A stretch of 64,000 bases of DNA from Eurosta solidaginis (GCF_040869045.1 NC_090320.1:253146978-253210977); one strand, 5' to 3'; shown: positions 23,396 to 35,570, counted from the stretch's first letter. Notes: generated from the sequence alone by a model not told the origin. Numbers and translations: made by a program.

Positions 23396-24304
23396 AGTCT
23401 AACCTATTATACTCTGAGTACCGAACCATAATTGAGTCTTTGAAAATGAGACGGTTGCCTATTGTCCAGGGTGAGTTCTGAATGGATATTTCTATATCCG
23501 GCAATCGGAGCTGCAATCGGAAATTTCCTTAATGGCTGAGCAGTTTCAGTGTCAATACTGGTATAAAAAAAATTGCTAGTTTTAACTCTCAAGAAAAGAT
23601 ATGGGTGTGTTACAGTTGGAGTATGATATATTCTACGTCATAAGATAATGAAATTGAATATATCGTACACAGAATAATCATACCTTGTTTTCACATAGCG
23701 ATCTCAATACTCATACGCCGTGTACACCCACTATGTGTATATGAGCTCTATCACACATATTTCAGTACCTGCTGTTCAATAGCGTTGTTGTAGTAGATTA
23801 AGCCAGCATTTTTAACTGTTTCGATAATTTTAAACACCATCAATATTTATAGAATAAGTGTGGTGTTTGATTTGGTCGAAAAATCGTTGGGAGGCTGGCA
23901 GTTACTAGACGTAAGCAAACGATTCAGACTGGGTGGAAAAAAACAGTGACAAGAAAAGAAGGCAAGAGAATTTAAAATATTTAGTCAACCACCTGTCCAA
24001 CTATTATCAACACATACATTTGGTCAACTGATTTTAATATCGTTAGTAGCTTCCGTTAGAAACTCATTTACAGACCTATTTCACTCAGTAAAATTTCGAT
24101 TTTCATTAAATTGCCTTTCGTTGCACCGTGGACAATTAAGGATGCGAAAGAAAGAAAAATATAACTTAAAAATTATTATTCGAAAATTATAACACAACAA
24201 AAACAGCATAAAAAACATTAAATTGTTCCTGCAAAGGCTAGGCTAAATGGACTAGAATATAATTTTATTACCACACATAGCTATTGCATGCGCTGTCCGA
24301 TAAG
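23396..24304. other. unassigned non-coding DNA
   Basis: No recognisable domain or repeat member. AT-rich with a few short inverted patches. Confidence 0.4.
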
Positions 24305-24314
24305 ACTGCGTCTC

Positions 24315-24612
24315 CCCCAAGGGGCTTAGAATATACCCGCGGCAGGTACGCCTGCCGTAAGAGGCCACTAAAGTACCAAACTAATTCAAGGGGTTGCCAG
24401 CGCAATATATAGATTCTCCAACCCAATTGGGCTCTGGCGACCTCAAGTTCCTTAAGGTTTCATGCAGTCATAACAAATCGTTCCCCAGATGGTCGGGCTA
24501 GTGCCTTAATGGTGATTGTTACCGGAACGTACCGGATCTGCATCTTCATATCGATAGCACTCCACACTCCTCAATGCCTTCGGGGAGTGTCCTTAACGCT
24601 ACAACAACAACA
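24315..24612 (+). mobile_element. CAA-tailed retroposon
   Basis: A 298-bp non-coding insert starting near GGGGCTTAGAATATACCCGC, containing TCCAACCCAATTGGGCTC and GGTCGGGCTAGTGCC, and ending in CTACAACAACAACAA. It is flanked by ACTGCGTCTC (24305-24314) and ACTGCATCTC (24613-24622), a 10-bp direct repeat with one mismatch. I know this sequence as a very common tephritid interspersed repeat but not under a firm name. No Pol III box is obvious. Confidence 0.65.
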
Positions 24613-24622
24613 ACTGCATCTC

Positions 24623-25176
24623 TAGTGTTGATCTCCCGCTTGATGAAGGGTATATGTATACACTTCTATAAAGTTACAGACTTAATTTTAGCCATATGTT
24701 TCTAGATTTCCGACAAGCTGGGATAAGTAACCATATTTCTTATGCCTGCTTTTTATCAGTAACATTTTAATATAGTTTTGAAAATAAATGCAGAGTGACC
24801 CGGTATATTCCTCTGCAACTAACGCCGTAGTCTGACAGACAGAACTTCCAGACAGAACTTCCAGAACTCGTGGCAGCTACATCATAAAATAATCACAGTG
24901 GCTCTCATATCTCGCGACAGTAAAATTTTACTTTATTACATTTTCCAGTAAATAAGCTCAAACGATTTGAGTTCTTCCAGGGGAACCAGCTAAGAAGATT
25001 TAAAAGTAGTGTTAAACAAATGCCTGAGTGGCTCGAGCAATGGTTTAGGAAGAATTTAATCGAAATTTAGGATAGAGAGGCTCAAATTTCGAAACAGAAA
25101 GTAATATAACTTTTTACGGAAGTTTAGTATACAACTTACTGAAGAATTCGAATATTTTAAAGTTATGTAAAGATAA
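24623..25176. other. unassigned non-coding stretch
   Basis: No ORF or repeat recognised; a short direct duplication (GACAGAACTTCCAGA) lies near 24837-24865. Confidence 0.4.
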
Positions 25177-28100
25177 CAAGTAAGGAAGGCTAAGTTCGGG
25201 TGTAACCGAACATCACATACTCAGTTGAGAGCTATGGATACAAAATAAGGAAAATCGCCATGTAGGAAAATGAACCGAGGGTAACCCTGGAATGTGGTTG
25301 TATGACATGTGTATCAAATGGAAGGTATTAAAGAGTATTTTAAGAGAGAGTAGGCCATAGTTCTATGGATGGACGCCATTTAGGGATATCGCCATAAAGG
25401 TGGACCAGGGCTGACTCTAGAATGTGTTTGTAGGATATGGGTATCAAATGAAAGCTGTTAATGAGTATTTTGAAAAGGAGTGATCCTTAGTTTCCTAGGT
25501 GGACGCCGTTTCGAGATATCGCCATAAAGGTGGACCAGGAGTGTCTCTAGTTGTACGATATGGGAATCAAATGAAAGGTGTTACTGAGCGTTTTAAGAGG
25601 GAGTGGGCATTAGGTCTATAGGTGGACGCCTTTTCGAAATGTCGCCATTAGGGTGGGCCAGGGGTGACTCTAGAATGTGTTTGTACGATATGGGTATCAA
25701 ACGAAAGGTGTTACTGAGCATTTTAAGAGGGAGTGGGCATTAGGTCCATAGGTGGACGGCTTTTCGAGATATCGCCATTAGGGTGGGCCAGGGGTGACTA
25801 GAATGTTTGTACGATATGGGTATCAAACGAAAGGTGTTACTGAGCATTTTAAGAGGGAGTGGGCATTAGGTCTATAGGTGGACGCCTTTTCGAGATATCG
25901 CCATTAGGGTGGGCCAGGGGTGACTCTAGAATGTTTGTACGATATGGGTATCAAATGAAAGGTGGTAATGAGTATTTTAAAAGGGAGTAATCCTTAGTTC
26001 TATAGGTGGACGCCTTTTCGAGATATCGCCATAAAGGTGGACCAAGGGTGACTCTAGAATGTTTGTACGATATGGGTATCAAACGAAAGGTGTTACTGAG
26101 CATTTTAAGAGGGAGTGGGCACTAGGTCTATAGGTGGACGCCTTTTCGAGATATCGCCATTAGGGTGGGCCAGGGGTGACTCTAGAATGTTTGTACGATA
26201 TGGGTATCAAACGAAAGGTGTTACTGAGCATTTTAAGAGAAAGTGGGCATTAGGTCTATAGGTGGGCGCCTTTTCGAGATATCGCCATTAGGGTGGGCCA
26301 GGGTGACTCTAGAATGTGTTTGTACGATATGGGTATCAAATGAAAGGTGGTAATGATTATTTTAAAAGGGAGTAATCCTCAGTTCTATAGGTGGACGCCT
26401 TTTCGAGATATCGCCATAAAGGTTGACCAAGGGTGACTCTAGAATGTTTGTACGATATGGGTATCAAAAGAAAGGTGTTACTGAGCATTTTAAGAGGGAG
26501 TGAGCATTAGGTCTATAGGTGGACGCCTTTTCGAGATATCGCCATTAGGGTGGGCCAGGGGTGACTCTAGTATGTTTGTACGATATGGGTATCAAAGGAA
26601 AGGTGTTACTGTGCATTTTAAGAGGGAGTGGACATTAGGTCTATAGGTGGACGCCCTTTCGAGATATCGCCATTAGGGTGGGCCAGGGGTGACTCTAGAA
26701 TGTTTTTACGATATGGGTATCAAACGAAAGGTGTTACTGAGCATTTTAAGAGGGAGTGGGCATTAGGTCTATAGGTGCACGCCTTTTCGAGATATCGCCA
26801 CTAGGGTGGGCCGCGGTTGACTCTAGAATGTGTTTGTACGATATGGATATCAAATTAAAGGTATTAATGAGGGTTTTAAAAGCGAGTGGCCCTTAGATGT
26901 ATATGTGAAGGCGTTCTCGCGATATCGACCAAATGTGGATCAGGTGATCCAGAAAATCATCTGTCGGGTACTGCTAATTTATTTATATATTCAATAACAC
27001 TAACAGTATTCCTGCCAAGATTCCAAGGGCTGTTGATTTCGCCTTGTAGAACTTTTTCATTTTCTTCTACTTAATATGGTAGGTGTCACACCCATTTTAC
27101 AAAGTTTTTTCCAAAGTTATATTTTGCGTCAATAAACCAATCCAGTTACCATGTTTCATCCCTTTTTTCGTATTTGGTATAGAATTATGGCATTTTTTTA
27201 ATTTTTCGTAATTTTCGATATCGATAAAGTGGGCGTGGTTATGGTCGGATTTCGGCCATTTTTTATACCAAGATAAAGTGAGTTCAGATAAGTACGTGGG
27301 CTAAGTTTAGTAAAGATATATCGGTTTTTGCTCAAGTTATTGTGTTATCGGCCGAGCGGAAGGACAGACGGTGGACTGTGTATAAAAACTGGGCGTGGCT
27401 TCCACCGATTTCGCCCATTTTCCCATAGAACAGTTAACGTCATAGAATCTATGCTCTTACCAAATTTCAAAAGGATTGGTAAATTTTTGTTCGACTTATG
27501 GCATTAAAAGTATTCTAGACACACTAAATGAAAATGGGCGGAGCCACGCCCATTTTGAAATTTTCTTTAATTTTTGTATTTTGTTGCATCATATCATTAC
27601 TGGAGTTGAATTTTGACTTAATTTACTTATATACAGTAAAGATATTAAATTTTTTGTTAAAATTTGAATTTAAAAAAATTTTTTTTTAAAAAGTGGCCGT
27701 GTTCTTCATCCAATTTTGCTAATTTTTATTTAGCACATATATAGTAATAGTAGTAACGTTTCTGCCAAATTTCATCATGATATCTTCAACGACTGCCAAA
27801 TTACAGCTTGCAAAACTTTTAAATTACCTTCTTGTAAAAGTGGGCGGTGCCACGCCCATTGTCCAAAATCTTACCAATTTTCTATTCTGCGTCATAACGC
27901 CAACCCATCTACCAAGTTTCATCGCTTTAACCGCCTTTGGCAATGAATTATCGCATTTTTTCGGTTTTTCGAAATTTTCGATATCGAAAAAGTGGGCGTG
28001 GTTATAGTCCGATATCGTTCATTTTAAATAGTGATCTGAAATGAGTGCTCAGGAACCTACGTACCAAATTTCATCAAGATACCTCAAAATTTACTCAAGT

Positions 28101-28274
28101 TATCGTGTTAACGGACGGACGGACGGACGGACATGGCTCAATCAAATTTTTTTTGGATCCTGATTATTTTGATATATGGAAGTCTATATCTATCTCGATT
28201 CCTTTATATATGTACAACCAACCGTTATCCAATCAAACTTAATACACTCTGTGAGCTCTGCTCAACTGAGTATA
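25177..28274 (-). mobile_element. DINE-1-like element, copy 3 (complete)
   Basis: Uninterrupted 3.1-kb minus-strand element. The 5' end (28274) reads, on the element strand, TATACTCAGTTGAGCAGAGC, followed by a GTCC array (complement of 28110-28132). Conserved blocks follow: TTCGATATCGAAAATTTCG, GGGCGTGGCACCGCCCAC and TTATACACAG. The ~128-bp array and the hairpin GTTCGGTTACACCCGAAC come next, and it ends in TTACTTG at 25177. The TACTCAGTTGAG motif occurs near both ends in inverted orientation. No ORF encodes a Rep/helicase, so it would depend on a Helentron-like partner. Confidence 0.75.
25290..26940 (-). repeat. ~128-bp tandem array inside DINE-like copy 3
   Basis: About 13 units; the GATATGGGTATC phrase recurs at about 25686, 25812, 25940, 26068 and 26196, a spacing of 126-128 bp. 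Two variants alternate. Type A has CCTTAGTTCTATAGG with CCATAAAGGTGGACC. Type B has GCATTAGGTCTATAGG with CCATTAGGGTGGGCC. The order runs approximately A B B B A B B A B B B. Confidence 0.9.
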
Positions 28275-28411
28275 AAAATGGCTTTATATGGTCTGTTCGT
28301 GAGAGTCCAAGAAACTTTAGGCTACGAGCTTGTAATACCTTAAGGCATCAAGTCTTGTAACTACCACAACATTCGAAAGTTTTCGTGAATTTTGAACGAA
28401 ATTTTTCAGGC

Positions 28412-29105
28412 GTGTCACCTTCCTTCGACACCCTTCATGATTCTGCGCCATACATCAGGACAGTTATGATGAGTGGCATGTAGAGCGTGACTTTTCTCCT
28501 CAAGAGAGGAAAATTGCCTAATTAGTTCAAAGTATCACTATTGCAAAAGCTATTAGAGATGATTACATTCAACACGGCGTCTACAGACCAATACCAAAAT
28601 AAAGCAAAGCTTGACGACAACCATAGCCTAGCATTGGCTTCTTAATTACTTTGAAATTGGCAGCCATTAATATAAATTATAGCAAACAGTAGCGAAAAAT
28701 TAGAAAACAATATTAATTATATTTAAAAAGAATTATTTGAGCTTTTATTATCTTTTATTCATTTCTATTTTAGCTTTTATTGACAAAAAAAAAGGACGCC
28801 ACTCACTGTCGCTCCCCCAAAACTATAATTGGGTTGAATCAGGCTGCAACGGCTTTCGTGATTGATTGTCGTGTTGCTCTGTCACACCGAAACGACACGC
28901 ATAAGAACATGTGTAAAAATGTGTAAAAAAATCGTGGATGTAATCAGCCCTGTTCTCAGTTTGATTTCTTAGCTGACATTGTTTTTGCTGGTAATGCAAC
29001 TAGCAAAGAGACGAAACCCTTCAAAGTCTCGAGTTTATATCTGTCAATAGTGACGTGGCTGCCAAAGTGCGAATACGCCGGGACTCTTCCTCGGAAAACA
29101 AAAAT
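28412..29105 (-). pseudogene. RTE-like retrotransposon scraps
   Basis: Two short minus-strand matches to the 10.5-11.2 kb element: 28412-28545 (the block near CCATACATCAGGACAG) and 28960-29105 (TTTGATTTCTTAGCTGAC to AGTGACGTGGCTGCC). The 410 bp between them is not recognised. Confidence 0.5.
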
Positions 29106-30048
29106 TACTTCGTCTTGTCCTAAGTTTAAAATATATAGGTCTGTATAAGCCTTCCTTGGCTATCAAGGATGTCTATTTTTTAGCTTACTGTACTACCTCG
29201 TATCCAGCTCATTTAGTCCAGTGCTCACTTGAGTAGTATTAATAATATGGGTTGCTTGAAAAACCTATAAATGCACTAGATGCGGAAAATGAGTAGGGAC
29301 TCAATGGGCCAAACTACATCTCTCAATTAAATTACATGTTTCCATTTGGTAGTAAATAGTTATAAAACCAACTGGCATAAGTTGTCCATTGTGTTTGCTA
29401 TCCGCCACATCAAACCGGTTCTCAAAGAGATTGCAAATTATTCTTCACGTGAGACAGCGTTTTCCAATGACAGCGATATCAGGAATATTAGTTTAGTTTA
29501 AACTAAATATATATCTTCCATATAGTACTATTAATTTCTCATCTGAAGTTAATATGTTTACATATTTTGGGTCGAAGAAATATTTCATCAACTTACCACA
29601 AAGCCAAATTCATCTTATCCTAAAGAGAAAGACCGTTAGTGGTTTTCTTGTGACCTCTTTCCACATATTGAAAGAGAAGTACGACTTTAGCATCATTCAC
29701 TCGAAATGTGTATACAATGAATATCAGATTACGGAGTTTAAGTTCGACACTACTAACTGTTTCCTTGTCGTGAGAGTCCTCTTGTCCATCCAACTTTGCT
29801 TACTTATTTCCCAAAATGCATTAAGAGCCGGGTTCCTATTTTGAAGAAAATCGTAAGGAGCCTCATATCAGCCGTCGAATGGCATGTCACTAATTTTACG
29901 ACACGGTATACCTATCTTGATATTGCGTGCTAAACCTTAAAGGGGTAGCCACTTATATATGACGGTTTTACCATCTAGTCTGGTCAACTTTAACTGGAGT
30001 TTTAATTTCAAAACCAACAGTTAGGTTTGTTGTAAATTTAAATATTGT
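29106..30048. other. unassigned stretch
   Basis: Apart from the low-confidence ORF at 29,554-29,844, I see no motif or repeat member here. Confidence 0.4.
29554..29844 (+). CDS. 96-codon ORF, unrecognised
   Basis: An ATG-to-stop frame of 96 codons, among the longest frames in the window that do not overlap an identified repeat. The middle part (KEKYDFSIIHSKCVYNEYQI) has protein-like composition, and the C-terminal third is hydrophobic. I recognise no domain, see no start-site context that would decide it, and have no evidence of expression. It could be chance, a fragment of an old element or a host exon. Confidence 0.15.
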   Translation: MFTYFGSKKYFINLPQSQIHLILKRKTVSGFLVTSFHILKEKYDFSIIHSKCVYNEYQITEFKFDTTNCFLVVRVLLSIQLCLLISQNALRAGFLF

Positions 30049-30571
30049 TATACTCAGCTGAGCAGAGCTCACAGAGTATATTAATTTTGTTCGCAAAGGG
30101 TACCCCGTAACGGCATAAACTAATCGAGATAGATATAGACTTCTATATATCAAAAAAATCTTGGTGAAAAAAGAAATTCATTAGCCATGTCCGTCCGTCT
30201 ATCCGTCTGTCCATATATACGATAACTTCAATAAATTTTGAGGTACCTTAATGAAATTTGGTATGTAATTTCCTGGGCACTCATCTCAGATTGCTATTTA
30301 AAATTAATGAAATCAGACTATTACCACGCCAACTTTTTCGATATCGAAAATTTCGAAAAAGCGAAAAAGTGCGATAAATCATTACCAAAGACGGCTAAAG
30401 CGGTGAAACTTGGTAGTTGGGTTGAACTTATGATACAGAATAGAAAATTTTGGACAATGGGCGTGGCATGGCCAACTTTTAAAAGAAGGTAATTGAAAAG
30501 TCTTGCAAGCTGTAAGTTGGCAGCTGAGTATGTTATGTTCGGTTACAACCGAACTTAACCGTCCTTACTTG
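30049..30571 (+). mobile_element. DINE-1-like element, copy 4 (short, both ends present)
   Basis: A 523-bp plus-strand element with the 5' motif TATACTCAGCTGAGCAGAGC, AGCCATGTCCGTCCGTC, TTTTTCGATATCGAAAATTT and GGGCGTGGC. Its 3' hairpin is GTTCGGTTACAACCGAAC, then CCTTACTTG. The ~128-bp array and the central 2-3 kb of the long copies are absent, so it is an internal-deletion form with intact termini. Confidence 0.75.
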
Positions 30572-30629
30572 TTTTATTTTAAAACTAGGCCGAAATTTAT
30601 TCAGAAGAAACCTCAAAATTGTACACAGT

Positions 30630-30692
30630 GCATGGTAGCTCAGTTGGCTAAGCGCACTTGCATGTCCCCGTGTAGAGCCATTCAACCACCTA
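30630..30692 (+). other. tRNA-like remnant (split Pol III promoter look-alike)
   Basis: TAGCTCAGTTGG at 30636-30647 matches the Pol III A box and D-arm of many tRNAs. ATTCAACCACC about 35 bp downstream is a weak B box. The sequence cannot fold into a full cloverleaf by eye, so it is not called a tRNA gene. It could be a decayed tRNA or an old tRNA-derived SINE head. Confidence 0.3.
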
Positions 30693-30699
30693 AAGCGAA

Positions 30700-31329
30700 C
30701 GTATACCGTTATGCTCATTGCACACTAATGCAATTAAATGGATTACGTACTTGGGTACTTTCACAGACACACACTCATACAAAGGAATATCTACATACAT
30801 ATATTTGATCAAATCAGAGCCGAACAGTGGTCTATTCGACCCTCCCCCAAATTTGGTGCACTATTCCGCACGCTTTGTGCTATCACCGCGCTTGAATTGC
30901 ACATTCACTAAAACCTGTCTGGATGATGATTTTTGGTCTATAAGCATTAGACTCACTATTCATTCAGTTGCACTTCCTTCTTTATTCAGTCACTGGTAAA
31001 GCATTAATGACCAACTGTCACCTACAGCTTTGCGATTATTAAAGCTTCCCAGTGGTAATGAGAAGGAAGTAGGATCTATTTACAGAAGCTTTTTTCAAAA
31101 TACTAGAGGTCGCTACAACGTGGATGGTTTCATTTATAATATTTAACAATTAACAATTTCGTGATTATATTACTATAGGGTTCCGCTTTCAAGAGTATAG
31201 CTTCTCACTTTCCAACTCACTTTTCTAAAAGTCAAGCACTCTAAATTACAAGAATACACTCTAGCTCCCTTCTTAGATAAAGAGGAACCTTTAACCATAT
31301 AGAAATCAGCGCGGTAGCCTATGCTGTGG
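30700..31329. other. unassigned stretch
   Basis: No recognised domain. The last 150 bp may belong to the R1-like element that follows, but no motif is clear. Confidence 0.35.
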
Positions 31330-32105
31330 ATAGGGCTGGTATACACATCCTTATCTGCCAACGGACGAAATCGACGCTAGAGAATGGACAAGCCAAAATG
31401 GGTTCATTTAAAACTAACCGCCTTGTGAACAGAGGAACTACCTAGGGAGTAGTTATTTCACCGCTTCTGTTGTGCTGGACGAAACTCTACTGGAGCTCAA
31501 TAAAAGTTGAATAAAGGTAGTCGCATACGCAGACGATGTCGAAATCGCTGCATCAGATTCTTTTCGTTTGACTTTGTGTGAAATACGAAGAAGGCGCTTC
31601 GAAGGCTTAACATCTGGATAGCCGAAAGCGGCTTTTAAGTAAACCCTGATAAGACAGAGCTGATAGTGTATACTAACAAGAACAAAATACAACACCTTCG
31701 ACTACCCTCTCTAAATGGAACTATTTTGCGTCTATAAGGGCCAAGTATTTGGGCGAAAATAAGTACAGAAAGCTTAGCTGGAACTCTGGTTTCGAACATA
31801 GGGTCAAAAAAGCCTACATAGCTTTCTAATCGTGAAAGAGAGTCGTCCACAGAAACCGACATCTTTATTGTGGATGTATAGGGCCTTATTAATAAATGGT
31901 TCTCAAGCATGATGATCAGCCAAGGACAAACAATAAAATAGCAAAAATATGAAAATAGTACAGAGGAAAGCCTTCGGAGGGGTAGAAGATGCCCTTAGAT
32001 CCTATACAACTGATGCACTAAGTGTGCTTCTAAGCAAGCCAGCTCTGGACTTTTACCTACGTGAACTTGCAACGAGTTCGGCAGTAAGACTTCGTGGGTT
32101 TTGAT
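31330..32105 (+). pseudogene. R1-like retrotransposon RT fragment
   Basis: Plus-strand frame changes link NRGTT-stop-GVVISPLL (motif B region, about 31430-31460), VVAYADDVEIAAS (motif C, about 31520-31555), a KYLG-type thumb segment (31745), a TDALSVLL block (about 32010) and the LRELATSSAVRLRG segment (about 32060-32095). This is the R1-clade order. The catalytic YADD is kept, but stops and frameshifts are frequent. Nothing 5' of motif B is recognisable. Confidence 0.65.
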
Positions 32106-32202
32106 TGTTGGAACTCGAGGTAGTATGGCCATAGTAACACCCTCAAAAGGCTTCGCGGTGTGCCCCCGTCATCAGATTATCACACGCCATCAGTAACTTT
32201 CT

Positions 32203-32440
32203 GCCTACATTTTAATAAGCTTTTTCCGTCTGACACTGCCCTGCCCCCTCTTCATTTTTTCCTAATCATTTTATTCACTCCTCTCTCCGTCTTTTTCGCT
32301 TCATCTATCTCCATCTTCGTCTCATTCTATCTCTTTCTCAATCTCAATTCCTTATCATTTTTCTGCATCCCTTAAGTTGGTATGTATTTTATTCCAGTCC
32401 CAGTCTCAGTCCCACTCCGAGTCAAGTTAATATATATAGA
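32203..32440 (-). mobile_element. Helitron fragment
   Basis: The pyrimidine-rich segment (TTTTTCGCTTCATCT, CTTCGTCTCATTCTATCT, CCAGTCCCAGTCTCAGTCCC) closely matches 36,610-36,905 of the complete Helitron. The CTAG terminus and the array are both absent. Confidence 0.6.
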
Positions 32441-32620
32441 TTTTTATTTTTCTCACTTCACTATAATATTAAAACGAAATGCAGATATTCGTTGCTTTTG
32501 AAATTCGTCTTAAAAATTGCACATAGAAAAACTAAAGACTCTCCTGAATTAAAAATTTTTCTTAGTACCTCAAATCGCGGGACCCCTCAGAAATCCCGGG
32601 CCTCCCTCTAGCCGGCCCTG
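32441..32620 (-). mobile_element. possible hAT-type terminus
   Basis: On the minus strand the sequence starts CAGGGCCGGCTAGAGGGAGG and continues with GGCCCGGGATT, which is hAT-like terminal composition. Only one end is visible, so the extent to the left is uncertain and no 8-bp duplication can be tested. Confidence 0.3.
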
Positions 32621-32726
32621 GTGATGTGCAATATATTTATTTATTTATTTATTTATTTCAAAGTAAATCTAGGACAAATTAAAATATCCTTACAGACTAT
32701 TTACAAATTATTAGCTTAAATATTAT

Positions 32727-35475
32727 CTACCATATCAAGTCATTTAGTATAAGCTTAAACTTTGATTTATTTACTGAAAAATCAATTTCCCTGGCATTAG
32801 TAAGAAGATTGAATTCCTTCAATGCCCTAGCAATAGGCGAATTAGCGACATATGTCGTTCTGGACCTATCCAATAAAAAAATATCATGATTTCGAAGTGT
32901 TCTAGATGGTATATTAAAGCGAATACGTTCCAAAAGAAACGATGAGTCAATCGTGCCCCCTATCAAATCATAAATAAATATTAGCGCTAAAATAGATCTT
33001 CTACTATCCAGAGGCTTTAGTCTTATAAGTAGACATCTAGAGTAGTAAGATGGTAAAGGATCCTGAAAACGTAATGACCGGAGCCCAAAACGTAAAAATT
33101 TTTTCTGGATCATTTCAAGTCGCTGTATATGAAAAGCGTGGTATGGTCTCCAAACGAAGGAAGCATATTCCAGTTTAGACCGTACAAGTGATGTATATAG
33201 TAGCTCTAACGTATAGGGATCATGGAAGTCCGAGCTAAAGCGGCGAATGAACGCAAGCATTGAATATAACTTAGCAATAACACAGTTAAGTTGTCTCTGA
33301 AAGAGAAATTTAGCATCGAAGACAACTCCAAGATCTAATATTTCATCAACAGTTTTCAAAACAGAAAGACCGATGTGATACGAGGTGTTAATACCATTAC
33401 GGGATTTTGAAAATGAGATGTAAAAGCACTTATTAATATTTAAATGTAAGCAATTCCTACTACACCAATCTATTACTCTGTCAAAATCTGACTGCAGCCG
33501 TAGGGAATCTGCCTGATTTGTAACTGATTTAAAAATTTTCAAGTCATCTGTGTACAACAAAAAATTTGAGTAAATGAAGCAATGGCGTATGTCATTAATA
33601 AAAATTACGAATAGGAGAGGTCCTAGGACACTTCCTTGAGGAACACCAGAGGTCTCGGTAAAAGAACGAGAACTGACACCATCAACCACAACAGTACAAC
33701 TCCGATCCGCCAGGTAAGACTTCACCCATGATAGAATATTGGAGTGAAGTTCCAGATCAGCAAGTTTTAATGTAGTAATTTATGGCTAACTTTATCGAAA
33801 GCCTTAGAAAAATCAGTGTAGATGGTATCTACTTGTGCTCTATTATTAAAGACAGAGAGACAATATTCAGTAAAAACAGCGAGATTAGTCACAGTCGACC
33901 TACCGGACATAAAACCATGCTGGTTGGATAAAATAATACTTTTTACCGCAAATGATATCTTTTCCTTAATTATAATCTCGAAAAATTTCGATATTTTGGA
34001 AAGTTTTGATATTGCGCGGTAGTTGGCAATATTGCTCTTATTGCCACTTTTGAAAATAGGAGTAATGGAAGTTCCTTTCCAGGCATTTATAAAATCTTCC
34101 CGCTTTAGAGATTTATTGAAAACTAATAAAATCGGATAAGCAATTGCAACAGTATTTTTAAGCAAAGGTGAACACAGTCCATCCACATCAGATTGTGTTG
34201 AGGACTTTAACACCGAAATTCCCCGAATAACATCATCAAGTGATATGGAAAGTTCACCAAAATTTATTTGAGTATTAACATCAATATGCTCAACCACATC
34301 AGGCAAAACAGTATCAGGCACAAAGTTAGAGCGGAAGAAATCTGCAAAAAGATTGACGGCATCAGTAAGAGAGTATGCAGAGGTTTCATTATAAAAAACA
34401 TGAGATGGGATGCTAGAGCATGACTTTTTAGCTCTAACGTAGCGCCAGAAAGATTTCGGATTCGACTTAATGTCGCATTCAAATTTCTCAACATATTTTT
34501 TATGAAGCCGATTTCTTAGGGATTTAGATTGCTTTCCTTAAAAGCAGGCGAGTTAGACAACTTGTACTTTTTAAAGAATTTGTTTCGTAAATTCTTAAGT
34601 TTTTTTTAACTCCTTCGTATATCAAGGAATTTTATGGCAATTTTTCCGCATTCGAGGGATCAAATTACTATAAATTTGGTTGAGTTTACCTTTGAAAATA
34701 TCAAAGCACTCACTGACACCAACACCTGAGAATATACTATCCCAATCAATTATGCTTATTTTGGCGTTGATAGCATCAAAATCACAGTTTCTAAAATTAT
34801 AGTTTCCTGAGTTCATATCTAATCGAATTTTTTTAAACTCATAAAATTCTAATTCCAAAACTAATGGAACATGATGTAAGCCAGGGCAAGAGAGAGGATC
34901 AAGACATTCGGATAGTGAAAAAGTCATGTTATCACTAATAAAAATTAGATCCAATGTCCTAGACAAGTTTTTAATAAAGGTGTTTACCTGGGCAAGATTC
35001 GCTTTCAATAAGTTATCAACGACATATGCTTCAGAAACACTATTAACGTTATTCGGATACAAAACTGAAGTATCATCCACGGCTGCCCAGCCTACATTCC
35101 CTGAGTTGAAATCACCTAAAATACAAACATTATTCTCATGTCGCTTAGATACTAAATCTACAATATTATCTACATGCGCCATGTACACATGATCTTCACT
35201 TCCTGGTGGAATGTATGAGGCACATAAAAAAGAGACAAAGAGCCATATATGCAAACACATAGTTGATCCAACAGTGAGTCTCCATTCTGCAGCGATATAA
35301 TTGACGAACCATATTTCCTTTGAACGGCGATTAAAATTCCATCACCCCGAGTAGCGCCAGTTTTTATCGAGCGGTCTTTGCGATAGACATTGTAGAGGTT
35401 AGGATTAAAAAATTCGGAGTCATAAAATGCACTATTAAGCCAGGTTTCCACAAAAACTAGAGCATCGTAGTTCAA
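32727..35475 (-). pseudogene. ORF2 (endonuclease-reverse transcriptase) of the 32.6-36.6 kb LINE
   Basis: About 900 codons in four or five frame segments. Endonuclease: VFVETWLN (35450), ILGDFNSGNVGW (about 35125) and LDLIFISDN (about 34940). The terminal SDH-type site reads GLHHVPL, so its Asp is replaced. RT: DVDGLCSPLLKN (34180), FKSGNKSNIANYRAISKLS (about 34030), TDFSKAFDKVSH (motif A, about 33790), TSGVPQGSVLGPLLFVIFIN (motif B, 33600-33655) and YTDDLKIF (motif C, 33530-33555). A C-terminal domain with LEYASFVWRPYH runs to 32727. All RT catalytic aspartates remain. Breaks lie near 35200, 34500 and 33767, so it is not functional as it stands. Confidence 0.85.
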
Positions 35476-35570
35476 ATCTGAAGTGAATTCATAAAGCTTC
35501 TTAAATTTAGTTCTAAGACCCGATGAATTTTCATAATAAATACTAAGAGGCCTGTCATAGGCTTGTGGTG

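Noticed and set aside
23378..23397. Telomere (CCTAA)n
   Set aside because: Only three to four units, internal, at the 3' end of a LINE fragment; flies do not use TTAGG telomeres.
25290..26940. CRISPR array
   Set aside because: Units are ~128 bp head to tail with no short constant repeat separated by unique spacers, and the organism is an insect.
27777..28007. ORF that recurs at 39,790-40,020 and 62,227-62,439
   Set aside because: The same frame appears in every DINE-like copy, but it shifts and breaks between copies and has no domain; the elements are non-coding.
30630..30692. tRNA gene
   Set aside because: A good A box but a poor B box and no acceptor stem or full cloverleaf; kept only as a tRNA-like remnant.
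32160..32375. 71-codon Phe/Ser/Pro-rich ORF (and 36,591-36,935)
   Set aside because: Both come from the pyrimidine-rich segment shared by the two Helitron pieces; not a protein.
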